From Salinispirillum sp049115955 (GTDB lineage Bacteria > Pseudomonadota > Gammaproteobacteria > Pseudomonadales > Natronospirillaceae), in assembly GCA_049115955.1 (NCBI GenBank), contig JAGDZJ010000015.1:1-64000 (forward strand): 64,000 bases of DNA. Direction: 5' to 3'. Numbering within the stretch: the stretch's first letter is position 1; each line of letters opens with the position of its first letter. Under the pieces are notes generated by a model, which searched no databases, had not been told where the DNA came from, and was given only the letters and a program-made list of their open reading frames with translations. Position numbers and translations under genes: made by a program. Shown one piece after another: positions 17,970 to 26,349 of this stretch.

Positions 17970-19100
17970 TCAGGATTCAGTGTTGGCAGTGGTGCTTGAA
18001 AGGTATTCCACCACTTCTAAGTCAAAGCCGGAAATGCCGCCAAATTTAATCGGCGAGCTCATTAGGCGCATTTTTCCGATGCCCAGATCGCGCAGAATTT
18101 GCGAGCCGGTGCCAATAGTCACGTAATTACCACTGCGGTTGATATGCCACGTTGGCTTACGGGCGGCAGGGTTTTTCAGTCGATCCAGCTCATCCAGCAA
18201 GCCGTTACCCGCAGGCGCATCCAGCAACACGACGACACCTTTACCATCTTTCGCTACTTGTTGCATGGCGCCGTCCAGCGACCAGCCCGACGCGTCGGGC
18301 GCATCAATGCCTAACATGTCGCGCAGCGTCTGCCCGTTATGCACACGCACCAACGTTGGTTCGTCCAAGGCAAACTGCCCTTTGGACAGGGTCAGGTGAA
18401 CACCACCTTGCAACTGATCTTCGTAGGCACGCAAGTCGAAGGAGCCCCAGCGTGTTTCCACGGTGCGCTGATCCAGCTCGCGAATGGTACGTTCGTTCAT
18501 CATGCGGTAGTGAATGAGGTCCGCAATGGTGCCGATTTTTAGGTCGTGCTTCTTGGCGAACTTTTCCAGGTCGGGACGACGTGACATAGTGCCATCGTCG
18601 TTCATGATTTCGACAATCACCGACGCCGGACTTAGACCGGCCAACCGCGCAATATCACAGCCCGCTTCCGTATGACCTGCCCGACTCAATACGCCGCCGA
18701 CTTCGGCGCGCAAGGGAAACACGTGCCCCGGCTGTACTATGTCGGTCGGCTGGCTGCGCGGATCGACCGCTACGCGCACGGTACGCGCGCGATCGGCCGC
18801 ACTGATACCCGTCGTGACGCCTTCGGCGGCCTCAATAGAAATGGTAAAATGGGTGCCGTACTGAGCGCTGTTACTTTTCACCATGGCGGGTAAGCCAAGG
18901 TAATCACAACGTTCGCCGGTCAAGGTCAGGCAGATTAGACCTCGGGCTTCGCGCGCCATAAAGTTGATGATTTCAGGCGTTACTTTTTCCGCCGCCACCA
19001 CGAGATCACCTTCGTTCTCACGGTCTTCATCATCCATCAGAATGACCATTTTGCCCTGACGAATATCTTCTACAATCTCTTCTACCGTATTCAGGCCCAA
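17970..19100 (-). CDS. ribBA: RibB with degenerate RibA domain (RibBA/RibBX type)
   Basis: The N-terminal ~200 residues are a complete 3,4-dihydroxy-2-butanone 4-phosphate synthase (MDDEDRENEGDLV, GLICLTLTGERCDYLGLP, SRAGHTEAGCDIARLAGL). The C-terminal ~170 residues resemble GTP cyclohydrolase II but lack the zinc cysteines: the expected ECLTGD and CDC motifs are absent after TLVRVHNGQTLRD. The second activity is therefore probably lost. Start: TTG at 19100 with AGGGGAG eight bases upstream gives MGLNTVEEIVEDI, which fits the family. A TTG at 19133 would add 11 residues. A separate RibA is presumably encoded elsewhere. Confidence 0.9.
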   Translation of the reverse strand: MGLNTVEEIVEDIRQGKMVILMDDEDRENEGDLVVAAEKVTPEIINFMAREARGLICLTLTGERCDYLGLPAMVKSNSAQYGTHFTISIEAAEGVTTGISAADRARTVRVAVDPRSQPTDIVQPGHVFPLRAEVGGVLSRAGHTEAGCDIARLAGLSPASVIVEIMNDDGTMSRRPDLEKFAKKHDLKIGTIADLIHYRMMNERTIRELDQRTVETRWGSFDLRAYEDQLQGGVHLTLSKGQFALDEPTLVRVHNGQTLRDMLGIDAPDASGWSLDGAMQQVAKDGKGVVVLLDAPAGNGLLDELDRLKNPAARKPTWHINRSGNYVTIGTGSQILRDLGIGKMRLMSSPIKFGGISGFDLEVVEYLSSTTANTES

Positions 19101-19279
19101 AGCGGCTTCTCCCCTGCTGTCCCGTGCCGCCAATGCCTACACAATTGGCATGACGGTCACATTCAATATAGTCCCACGGACTGGATGGCGGCGATTCTAC
19201 CCTTTTATTGGTCGCACTTCATCTGTACGGCGCATCTAATCACCCTGTTACACGGGCTGGTCCAAGGAACATTGTAGCC

Positions 19280-20416
19280 CTAGAATGACGCTTGATCGCC
19301 TTCAAGACGTGCAATGATGCGCTGATCCACACCAAACTGGCGGCGATCAACAATATTGAGCTTACGGGCCTGTGCCATCGTATCGATTGGCAACGCCATT
19401 AACGGGCGCCCTGCACTGCCCAGCAATACGGGAGCACTGTACAGAATCAACTCCTGAATGAGCCCCGCGCGATAGAACGCGCCGGTTAATTCAGCACCGG
19501 CTTCTATCATGACTTCATTCGCTGAATGCTCATCGACCAGATACTGCAACAACACCGAAAGATCCAAATGACTGCCCACGCGAGCACTGGCCACCACGGT
19601 TACACCGCGGGCACGATAGGCGTCTAACTGCGCTGCGGAATGACTGTCGGCGGTGTACAGCAAGGTATTACCTTCCGCGTAGAACGGATGGTCGGCGGGC
19701 ACGCGCAGACGAGAGTCCACGACGCAACGCAGAGGATTCATTACCGGAGGGTGATCAGGCCAACGCTGCGCGAGCAAATCCGCGCGCACCAGCATCCGAG
19801 CCTGGTCGTTTAAAAGGGTGTCCGCACCTGTAATGAGTGCGCAGCTACGAGCGCGCCAGTACTGCACATCGGCACGCGCCGGTGCACCGGTAATCCACAG
19901 GCTTTCACCGCTGGCCATGGCCGTTCGACCATCCAAACTGTGCGCCAGCTTCGCTCTGACCCACGGGCGTCCAGTGCGCATGCGCTGCATAAAACCGACA
20001 TTAAGTGCTTCGGCTTCGGCGGCTAAAACGCCGGACAGGACTTCAATACCCGCGTCTCTTAACCGCGCGATACCTGAACCCGCCACCAACGGGTTCGGAT
20101 CGTCACAGGCCACGACCACGCGAGCCACTCCGGCTGCGATGAGCGCGTCCGCGCACGGCGGAGTACGCCCGAAATGGCTGCACGGTTCCAGGGTCACATA
20201 GGCGGTAGCGCCCGCCGCCGCACTGCCTGCCGCCCGCAGCGCAAAGACTTCAGCATGCGGCTGACCAGCACCGGGGTGCCACCCTTCTCCAATGTTCTGG
20301 CCATCTTTCACCAGCACACAGCCGACGCGCGGATTGGGCGTGGTACTGAACAATCCTCTCTCGGCGAGACGCAGCGCGTGCTGCATCCAGCCAACATCAG
20401 CCATGGAACCGGTCAT
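19280..20416 (-). CDS. ribD: Riboflavin biosynthesis deaminase/reductase RibD
   Basis: Two-domain enzyme acting after GTP cyclohydrolase II. The N-terminal cytidine-deaminase-like domain shows the zinc motifs HAEVFALRAAG and PCSHFGRTPPC. The C-terminal pyrimidine reductase domain (LAHSLDGRTAMASGESLWIT; VMIEAGAELTGAFYRAGLI) uses NADPH. The 378-aa length is normal. It overlaps the nrdR end by 4 bp. The 179 bp between its stop and ribBA hold no gene and no FMN riboswitch that I can recognise. Confidence 0.95.
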   Translation of the reverse strand: MTGSMADVGWMQHALRLAERGLFSTTPNPRVGCVLVKDGQNIGEGWHPGAGQPHAEVFALRAAGSAAAGATAYVTLEPCSHFGRTPPCADALIAAGVARVVVACDDPNPLVAGSGIARLRDAGIEVLSGVLAAEAEALNVGFMQRMRTGRPWVRAKLAHSLDGRTAMASGESLWITGAPARADVQYWRARSCALITGADTLLNDQARMLVRADLLAQRWPDHPPVMNPLRCVVDSRLRVPADHPFYAEGNTLLYTADSHSAAQLDAYRARGVTVVASARVGSHLDLSVLLQYLVDEHSANEVMIEAGAELTGAFYRAGLIQELILYSAPVLLGSAGRPLMALPIDTMAQARKLNIVDRRQFGVDQRIIARLEGDQASF

Positions 20417-20871
20417 TGGTCGTTCTTCTCTAAACGCTCTATTTCGGCGCGGAATTCTGAAATATCCTGAAAACTCCGGTACACCGAGGCGAAACGGACA
20501 AAAGCAACTTGATCCAGCTCTTTAAGCTCATGCATAACCGCCTCACCGACGGCGCGCGACGGAATTTCGCGTTCACCACCCGCGCGCAGCCGATGCTCTA
20601 TGCGGCTAATGGCAGCCTCAATGGCTTCAACCGAAACAGGGCGACGCTCTAGCGACCGCATCATACCAGCGCGTAATTTGTCGGCGTTGTAAGGTTCGCG
20701 AGAGCCATCTTGTTTAACCAATTTCGGCATCACCAGCTCAGCGGACTCATACGACGTAAATCGTTCGCTGCAATGCGGGCATTCGCGCCGCCGCCTAACT
20801 TGGCGCCCTTCGGCAACAAGACGAGAATCGATCACTTTGGAGTCTGGCTGGCCACAAAACGGGCAGTGCAT
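20413..20871 (-). CDS. nrdR: Transcriptional repressor NrdR
   Basis: Nucleotide-sensing repressor of ribonucleotide reductase genes. The N-terminal zinc ribbon is MHCPFCG...RRRRECPHCSERFTSYE (four Cys) and the rest is an ATP-cone (KLVKQDGSREPYNADKLRAG). ATG at 20871 gives the family's MHCPFC start; a TTG at 20889 would add six residues. It heads the riboflavin cluster, the usual gammaproteobacterial arrangement. Confidence 0.96.
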   Translation of the reverse strand: MHCPFCGQPDSKVIDSRLVAEGRQVRRRRECPHCSERFTSYESAELVMPKLVKQDGSREPYNADKLRAGMMRSLERRPVSVEAIEAAISRIEHRLRAGGEREIPSRAVGEAVMHELKELDQVAFVRFASVYRSFQDISEFRAEIERLEKNDQ

Positions 20872-20973
20872 AAGATCGCGCCTGAGCAATTAGGAGAGCG
20901 AATTTTACCTTCCATAGCCACCCTTGCCTACCTGTCGTCTTCATTTGCACGTAAACGCGCTATTTATTGCTCC

Positions 20974-20988
20974 TGTCAAGCATTGACA
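20974..20988. promoter_or_regulatory. Palindrome formed by two back-to-back TTGACA boxes
   Basis: TGTCAAGCATTGACA is a perfect inverted repeat (6-3-6). Each arm read outwards is a consensus -35 hexamer, one pointing to nrdR and one towards the HlyU-family gene. No good -10 is found at 16-18 bp on either side. It may be an operator rather than a pair of promoters. Confidence 0.4.
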
Positions 20989-21185
20989 TTGGACTTTATT
21001 CACATTTGTGCTCTGCTCTAGGGCAAGGGCTCATTTATCGCACACTGCTCCACAAAAACTCTAAATAGATGCCCCAATTCATTGTTTTATATAGACTTAT
21101 TTGTTTTTGACCATTTTTTGATCAATTCGTATAACCCCTCGCCGTCGTTAGCTTGCCTCTGTTTATCACCGAGTTACTCACATAC

Positions 21186-21205
21186 TTATCCACAGAAACT
21201 GTGGA
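21186..21205. promoter_or_regulatory. DnaA box within a perfect palindrome
   Basis: TTATCCACA (21186-21194) matches the strong DnaA box exactly. It is half of the perfect palindrome TCCACAGAAACTGTGGA (21189-21205). The opposite arm reads TAGTCCACA, two mismatches from a DnaA box. A+T-rich DNA lies 60-120 bp to its left. Confidence 0.5.
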
Positions 21206-21396
21206 CTACAGATTGGCGCCCGCGCAGGCCATGTGTTGCAGCCAAATCGTCGACGCTAAATGACATGTCCTTCAAACCCTACAGCAATAGAAGCGCAGCT
21301 CAATGCCACGCCCCGTTAGTTACCTTGCTGAACTCCTGATGCACGTCGATGCTGAAACGGGTACACTGTCGGCCGTCGATTCTGGAGGTAATCTCA

Positions 21397-21687
21397 ATGC
21401 TTAATTGGTTGAAGTCTTTATTCAGCAGCGCGCCGCAAAGCACGACTGCCAGCGTACAGTCCGAAGAAGAATACAATGGCTTTGTGATCAAAATTGCGCC
21501 CATGCCCGTTGGCGGGCAGTTCCGCATCTCGGCGCACATCAGCCGCGTGGGCACAGAAGAACCGACACATCATTTAATCCGCGCCGATCTTTTGCCCGAT
21601 ATGGATACGGCGGTTGAACACACGCGCCTAAAAGCGCGTCAGGCGGTTGACCAGTTGGGCGATCGAATGTTCAGTTCCGGCCAATAA
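21397..21687 (+). CDS. HlyU-family protein
   Basis: A 96-aa protein of the family named after Vibrio HlyU-like regulators. YNGFVIKIAPMPVGGQFRIS, HHLIRADLLPDMDTAVEHTR and KARQAVDQLGDRMF match the family pattern as I recall it. There is no helix-turn-helix, so DNA binding is doubtful and the true role is unknown. ATG at 21397 has GGAGG eight bases upstream. It is followed 10 bp later by xseA and is probably co-transcribed with it. Confidence 0.75.
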   Translation: MLNWLKSLFSSAPQSTTASVQSEEEYNGFVIKIAPMPVGGQFRISAHISRVGTEEPTHHLIRADLLPDMDTAVEHTRLKARQAVDQLGDRMFSSGQ

Positions 21688-21697
21688 GGCATCTGGA

Positions 21698-23035
21698 ATG
21701 GAACAAGCCATCAGTGTTGCGCAACTCAATCGCCAAGCCAAATTCATTCTGGAACAGCATTTTGGTAGCGTCCTGATACATGGCGAGATATCCAATCTTG
21801 CCCGCCCGCAGTCCGGCCACCTGTATTTCACTTTAAAAGACGACAACGCCCAGGTGCGTTGCGCGTTCTTCAAAAACCAAGCTATGCGGCAAACCTATCG
21901 ACCCAAAGACGGCGAAGCCGTATTGGTGTCCGGTAAATTGAGCTTGTTTGAAGGGCGTGGCGACTACCAAGTGATTGTCACGTCCGTGCAGCCCGCAGGT
22001 GCGGGTGCGTTGCAAATGGAATTCAATGCGCTCAAGAGTCGCTTAGAAGCTGAGGGGCTGTTTGCTCCCGAGCGTAAACGCGCTATTCCGACCAATGTGC
22101 AAACGGTGGGTGTGGTTACCTCCGCCTCTGGTGCGGCGTTGCAAGACATCCTGCAAGTGTTGGCCCGGCGCGACCCATTTATTGAAGTGCGGGTCTTCCC
22201 CTGTTTGGTACAAGGCAAGGAAGCGGCAGCTGATATCCGGCGTGCTTTGCGAGCTGCCATTGCCGACGGCCAGTGTGATGTGCTCATTATTGGCCGCGGT
22301 GGCGGCTCTCTAGAAGACCTGTGGAGCTTCAATGACGAAGCTTTAGCGCGTGAGCTTGCAGCCTGCCCCATCCCAGTCATCAGCGCTGTGGGGCATGAGA
22401 CTGACTTCACCATTGTCGATTTTGTGGCTGATCTGCGCGCTCCGACGCCATCTGCCGCCGCCGAACTCGCGTCGGCTGATCACAGCCAACGCGCCAACAA
22501 GTTGCAACAACTGGCCCGTCAGCTTAGCCAAAACTTACAGCGTCAATTGAATCAACACCGCCAAGCGCTGCATTACCTGCAACAGCGCTTGCGCCACCCG
22601 GCCGATCGTATCCGCGAACAACAGCAGCGCTTGGACAATCTCAGTGCACGCATAGAACGCGGCATAGAGCAGCGTTTGGAGCGAACTAGCGTGCGCTTAA
22701 GTGCGGCACAACAACGTCTCATGCGGGCCGCGCCGTCGGTGCGCCTACAGGAGCAACGTCGCCAACTGGAATACACACAGCAACGGCTAGTCAGTTCTGT
22801 GCAATTGAACCTCAAGCAGAGTCGTCAAACCGTCGCCAAAGTGGCCCATAATCTACACACAGCCAGCCCTATGGCGACCTTGCAACGTGGCTACGGAATT
22901 CTGCTGGATGATGACGCCAAGGCCATTCGTTCAGTAACGGAGGTGGCAGTCGGTCAACAAGTCAGTCATCAACTGGTCGATGGCCTGATTGTCAGTGAGG
23001 TGAAACAGATTGCCAAGCAGCAGCCACCGGAGTGA
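21698..23035 (+). CDS. xseA: Exodeoxyribonuclease VII large subunit
   Basis: Catalytic subunit of the ssDNA exonuclease. The N-terminal OB-fold is SVAQLNRQAKFILEQHFGSV...GHLYFTLKD. The catalytic domain shows GVVTSASGAALQDIL, IIGRGGGSLEDLWSFNDE and SAVGHETDFTIVDFVADLRAPTPSAAAE. A long glutamine/arginine-rich coiled coil follows, then the terminal ATLQRGYGILL. ATG at 21698 is preceded by AAGG and gives the usual N-terminus. It lies next to a HlyU-family gene here, 11 kb from xseB. Confidence 0.96.
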   Translation: MEQAISVAQLNRQAKFILEQHFGSVLIHGEISNLARPQSGHLYFTLKDDNAQVRCAFFKNQAMRQTYRPKDGEAVLVSGKLSLFEGRGDYQVIVTSVQPAGAGALQMEFNALKSRLEAEGLFAPERKRAIPTNVQTVGVVTSASGAALQDILQVLARRDPFIEVRVFPCLVQGKEAAADIRRALRAAIADGQCDVLIIGRGGGSLEDLWSFNDEALARELAACPIPVISAVGHETDFTIVDFVADLRAPTPSAAAELASADHSQRANKLQQLARQLSQNLQRQLNQHRQALHYLQQRLRHPADRIREQQQRLDNLSARIERGIEQRLERTSVRLSAAQQRLMRAAPSVRLQEQRRQLEYTQQRLVSSVQLNLKQSRQTVAKVAHNLHTASPMATLQRGYGILLDDDAKAIRSVTEVAVGQQVSHQLVDGLIVSEVKQIAKQQPPE

Positions 23036-23079
23036 CGCCGCTCGTTATACTCTGAATGCTGTTCGTGTCATTCAGTGCG

Positions 23080-24495
23080 TTATTTCTTCTTACTTCTGGG
23101 GCCTGCTTTTGCTTTCGCACTGCCGCGATGACTCGGTCCCACCTTGGGCTTTTTGATGCGTCCGGTCGTCGGTGGCGCATAAGGGTTCTCACCGCTACGA
23201 AATTCAAATCGAATCGGTGTGCCGCGCAAATCCAGCACGCTGCGAAAGCTGTTTTCCAAATAGCGCTGATAGCTACCGGGCAATTTCTCCACCTGATTAC
23301 CGTGAATCACGATCACCGGCGGATTGCGTCCGCCCAAGTGGGCGTAGCGCAACTTGATGCGTCGGCCGTTGACCAGTGGCGGTTGATGCTCTTGCACCAG
23401 CCCCTGCATGATCTCGGTCAAATAGTTCGTGGGCCACTGCTTGGTTGCCGAGTCATACGCCTTCTGCACAGAGGCAAAAAGGTGGCCTACGTTCGTACCG
23501 TGCTTGGCAGAGATAAAATGCAAGTCTGCCCAGCTCATGAAGTCCAGTCGACGATCCAGATCTTTTTTCACCTGCGCTTTTTCGTCGTGGGTCATGCCGT
23601 CCCATTTGTTGACCGCTAAGAGCACGGAGCGCCCAGCTTGCAACACGAAATGCAACATGTGCAGATCTTGCTCCACCACGCTGTCGCGCGCATCCAGCAC
23701 AACGATGACAACGTTGGCTTGCTGAATGGCTTGCAGCGTTTTAATGATGGAGAATTTTTCGACCGCTTCCTTGATGTTCTTACGACGGCGCACACCCGCG
23801 GTATCAATCAAGGTGTATTCCGTCCCTTCGCGCTCAAACGGAATAAAAATACTGTCCATGGTGGTGCCCGGCTGATCGAAAACGACCACGCGCTCTTCAC
23901 CCAACATACGGTTAACCAACGTCGACTTACCCACATTAGGACGCCCAACGATGGCGAGCCGGATACCCGTACCCTGCACCAAATCGGGATCAACCACTTC
24001 GGCGTCAGGAAAACGCTCCATGGCTTCGGTGATCAAACTGGTCACACCACGGTTATGGGCCGCCGCAATCGGGCAAGGCTCACCCAGACCCATTTCGTAG
24101 AAATCACCCAGCACCGTATCTTCGTTCAGGCCGTCAACCTTGTTGACCACCAACTGCGTCAGCTTACCCGCGCTGCGCAAATGCTTCGCCAGCATTAAGT
24201 CACTGGCGGTAACCCCTTCGCGCGCATCAACGATAAAAAATACCAGATCGGCTTCTTCAATGGCGGCATACGACTGCTCCGCCATCTCAACGTCCAAGCC
24301 CATCTCATAGCCGCTTACACCACCGGTATCGACCACAATAAAGGGGATATCACCCACCTTACCTTCGCCGTACTTACGGTCACGCGTCAGCCCTGGCCAA
24401 TCGGCCACCAAGGCATCGCGCGAGCGCGTCAAGCAGTTAAATACCGTTGATTTGCCCACATTAGGGCGTCCTACTAATGCAATTACCGGCGTCAA
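23080..24495 (-). CDS. der: GTPase Der (EngA)
   Basis: Essential double GTPase needed for 50S subunit maturation. Two G domains in tandem are visible: GRPNVGKSTVFNCL with NKVDG, and GRPNVGKSTLVNRML with DTAGVRRR and NKWDG. A KH-like C-domain follows (PPVIVIHGNQVEKLP), with a lysine-rich tail. Length 471 aa is typical. Last gene of the pilW-to-der run, 6 bp after bamB. Confidence 0.97.
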   Translation of the reverse strand: MTPVIALVGRPNVGKSTVFNCLTRSRDALVADWPGLTRDRKYGEGKVGDIPFIVVDTGGVSGYEMGLDVEMAEQSYAAIEEADLVFFIVDAREGVTASDLMLAKHLRSAGKLTQLVVNKVDGLNEDTVLGDFYEMGLGEPCPIAAAHNRGVTSLITEAMERFPDAEVVDPDLVQGTGIRLAIVGRPNVGKSTLVNRMLGEERVVVFDQPGTTMDSIFIPFEREGTEYTLIDTAGVRRRKNIKEAVEKFSIIKTLQAIQQANVVIVVLDARDSVVEQDLHMLHFVLQAGRSVLLAVNKWDGMTHDEKAQVKKDLDRRLDFMSWADLHFISAKHGTNVGHLFASVQKAYDSATKQWPTNYLTEIMQGLVQEHQPPLVNGRRIKLRYAHLGGRNPPVIVIHGNQVEKLPGSYQRYLENSFRSVLDLRGTPIRFEFRSGENPYAPPTTGRIKKPKVGPSHRGSAKAKAGPRSKKK

Positions 24496-24501
24496 GCAGC
24501 C

Positions 24502-25653
24502 TTACTCCTGTTGTGCCCTGATGGAGCCACCCAGAAGGAGGCCCTGCATCGACTGCACATAAAAATGGTCGGCATCGACGATGGCCGGTACCGTAAAACG
24601 CTGATGACCAGCGAAATTCAAACGCCCTACCGGCTCGCCGGTTTGGGTAGAAAATCCATACACATAACCACGGCGGTCCGTCACGATGACGGTATCACCC
24701 TGCACCGCCAAAGAGGTCAACGGACGACCAGTAACGGCTTGTTGCTGCCAACGAATGGCTTTGGTGTTGAGGTCATAGGCAAAGATTTCACCGGTGCGGT
24801 TGGCCACAAATAAGGACCGACCATCGGTCGCTAAACTCGCACTGACCGACTTCGCCGTCTCCCAGCGTATTTCACCACTGGTTGCCATAATCTCAACCAG
24901 TCGGCCTTCGTACGCGGCGACGTACAGGCGATCATTGATCACTAATGGCGTGACATCCACATCCACCAAACGCTGCAAGTCTGTCACTCCGCGCGGATTG
25001 GACAACCGATGCGACCAACGAGGCTCGCCAGACAGCAGATCAAGCGCCATCACCCGGCCGTTGCTGAAACCGGCGATGATAGAATCCCGATAAAAAACCG
25101 GCTGCGCCTGGCCGTGCAGGGTCAAAACCGGCTGTTCGCTGTCATAAATCCAGACCCAATTGCGGCTGGTGTTGTCCCACAAACGCAATTTACCGTCTTG
25201 CGACAAAAAGGCGACCTGATTACCAGACACCACCAAGGGTGCGATGGCAGAAACACCCAATGGACTGCGCTGCACCTCAGCACCATCGTTGGCGTTTAAT
25301 ACCACCAAATCGCCTTTCTGTGACAACAGATACAATTGATCACGATACAGGGTAACGCCGACTTGCCAAGGCTCCAGTGTGTGCTTCCACAGCACCCGCC
25401 CGTCAACCTTTGATAACGCCACTACTTCGCCTGTCACATGCGCAGCAAAGACCCGCTGTTCGTCCTGCGCCGGACGCAGACGAACTGCGCCGTCACCCGG
25501 CTGCCAGCCTTCTGCTAAATAGTGGTGCCAGTCGAAGCTGACTTGATCGGCAGCAAAATCCGGTGGTGGTGCTGGGTAGCGTGGGTTAATGCCCGCACAA
25601 CCAACGAGTAAAACGACCACAATACCGGCCAGAGCGGATTGCATTGCTCTCAT
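24502..25653 (-). CDS. bamB: Outer-membrane assembly lipoprotein BamB
   Basis: Eight-bladed beta-propeller lipoprotein that helps BamA fold outer-membrane proteins. A signal peptide with lipobox LVGC (Cys about residue 19) is followed by repeated PQQ-type blades (GRVLWKHTLEPWQVGV, GEPRWSHRLSNPRG, GEIRWETAKSVSAS, VTDRRGYVYGFSTQTGEP). ATG at 25653 has AGGAG nine bases upstream. It sits between yfgM and der as in E. coli and Pseudomonas. Confidence 0.95.
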   Translation of the reverse strand: MRAMQSALAGIVVVLLVGCAGINPRYPAPPPDFAADQVSFDWHHYLAEGWQPGDGAVRLRPAQDEQRVFAAHVTGEVVALSKVDGRVLWKHTLEPWQVGVTLYRDQLYLLSQKGDLVVLNANDGAEVQRSPLGVSAIAPLVVSGNQVAFLSQDGKLRLWDNTSRNWVWIYDSEQPVLTLHGQAQPVFYRDSIIAGFSNGRVMALDLLSGEPRWSHRLSNPRGVTDLQRLVDVDVTPLVINDRLYVAAYEGRLVEIMATSGEIRWETAKSVSASLATDGRSLFVANRTGEIFAYDLNTKAIRWQQQAVTGRPLTSLAVQGDTVIVTDRRGYVYGFSTQTGEPVGRLNFAGHQRFTVPAIVDADHFYVQSMQGLLLGGSIRAQQE

Positions 25654-25680
25654 GTAAGGCAACTCCTGTCAGTAGAGCGT

Positions 25681-26325
25681 TCAGAGCAAACCAAAACGTT
25701 CAGCTTTTGCTTGCAACAACGGTGGGTTCAAACCTTGTTCACGTGCCAAATTCCATGCGGATTCATAAGCGGCGCGCGCGGCATCACGGTCACCCTGCGC
25801 TTGAAGAATATCGCCGCGCAACTCGTGGAATGCCACTTCTTGCGCGCCCGCTTCAACACTGCTCAACGTTGCCAGCGCAGCGTCGAATTCACCTTGTGCT
25901 ACTTGGACGCGAGCGATCCGCAAGGTCACCACGCGATCAATTGTGGCATCACGGCTTTGTTCCAGTGCCCAGCGTAGCTTTTCTTCTGCGTCGGCAAAGT
26001 CGCCTTCATTCACTAAGAATTTGGCTTGCAGTAAAGCCGTGTAGGTGGTGTAGGTGCTATTACCGTGTGCCGAACTCAGGTTCGCGAACAGCTCGTCCAA
26101 ACGAGCGCGCTCACTGGCCGCCAAAGTATCTTGTCCGTCAGTCAGGCGCAGCACTTGCTGATAGATATCCGATGCCGCAGCGTGCTGTTTGGCTTGGTTG
26201 TCGTTGTAAAAGAACAGCCCAAAATAACCCACTACAAATATCAGAACACCACCAATGAGGGCGTTACCCCAGCGTGACCACCACTGCTTCAGGGCTTCTA
26301 TCTGTTCTTGTTCAGTATCGTACAC
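25681..26325 (-). CDS. yfgM: YfgM, SecYEG-associated TPR membrane protein
   Basis: Single-pass inner-membrane protein that links the Sec translocon to periplasmic chaperones in E. coli. A short cytoplasmic N-terminus (EQEQIEALKQWWSRWGNALI) leads into one membrane helix (about residues 23-41) and then a helical TPR-like periplasmic domain. Length 214 aa is normal. Position between hisS and bamB is conserved. Confidence 0.92.
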   Translation of the reverse strand: MYDTEQEQIEALKQWWSRWGNALIGGVLIFVVGYFGLFFYNDNQAKQHAAASDIYQQVLRLTDGQDTLAASERARLDELFANLSSAHGNSTYTTYTALLQAKFLVNEGDFADAEEKLRWALEQSRDATIDRVVTLRIARVQVAQGEFDAALATLSSVEAGAQEVAFHELRGDILQAQGDRDAARAAYESAWNLAREQGLNPPLLQAKAERFGLL

Positions 26326-26349
26326 AACTCTCTCCTTGCACTCTCATTA

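Larger units (their letters stand above)
20872..21396. other. Gene-free regulatory region between nrdR and hlyU-like gene
   Basis: About 525 bp with no credible coding sequence. It is A+T-rich around 21060-21130. It holds a 15-bp palindrome at 20974-20988 and a DnaA-box palindrome at 21186-21205. It must contain the divergent promoters for the nrdR-rib cluster (minus) and for hlyU-like/xseA (plus). Confidence 0.8.

Noticed and set aside
19101..19279. FMN riboswitch upstream of ribBA
   Set aside because: The spacer lacks the conserved RFN blocks, and most of it is too short for the full element.
21060..21210. Chromosome replication origin
   Set aside because: Only one perfect DnaA box and one degenerate partner are present. 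There is no dnaA, dnaN, rpmH or gidA neighbourhood, so oriC is unlikely.
21082..21339. Plus-strand 85-codon reading frame in the nrdR/hlyU gap
   Set aside because: Low-complexity, Cys/Ser/Pro-rich translation with no ribosome site, spanning the DnaA-box palindrome. It looks like non-coding DNA.
23052..23075. CTGAATG/CATTCAG inverted repeat between xseA and der
   Set aside because: It has a 7-bp A+T-containing stem with a 10-nt loop and no T run. It is too weak to call a terminator.
23056..23619. 187-codon plus-strand frame opposite der
   Set aside because: It is a mirror of the strongly conserved der gene and has no protein-like features.
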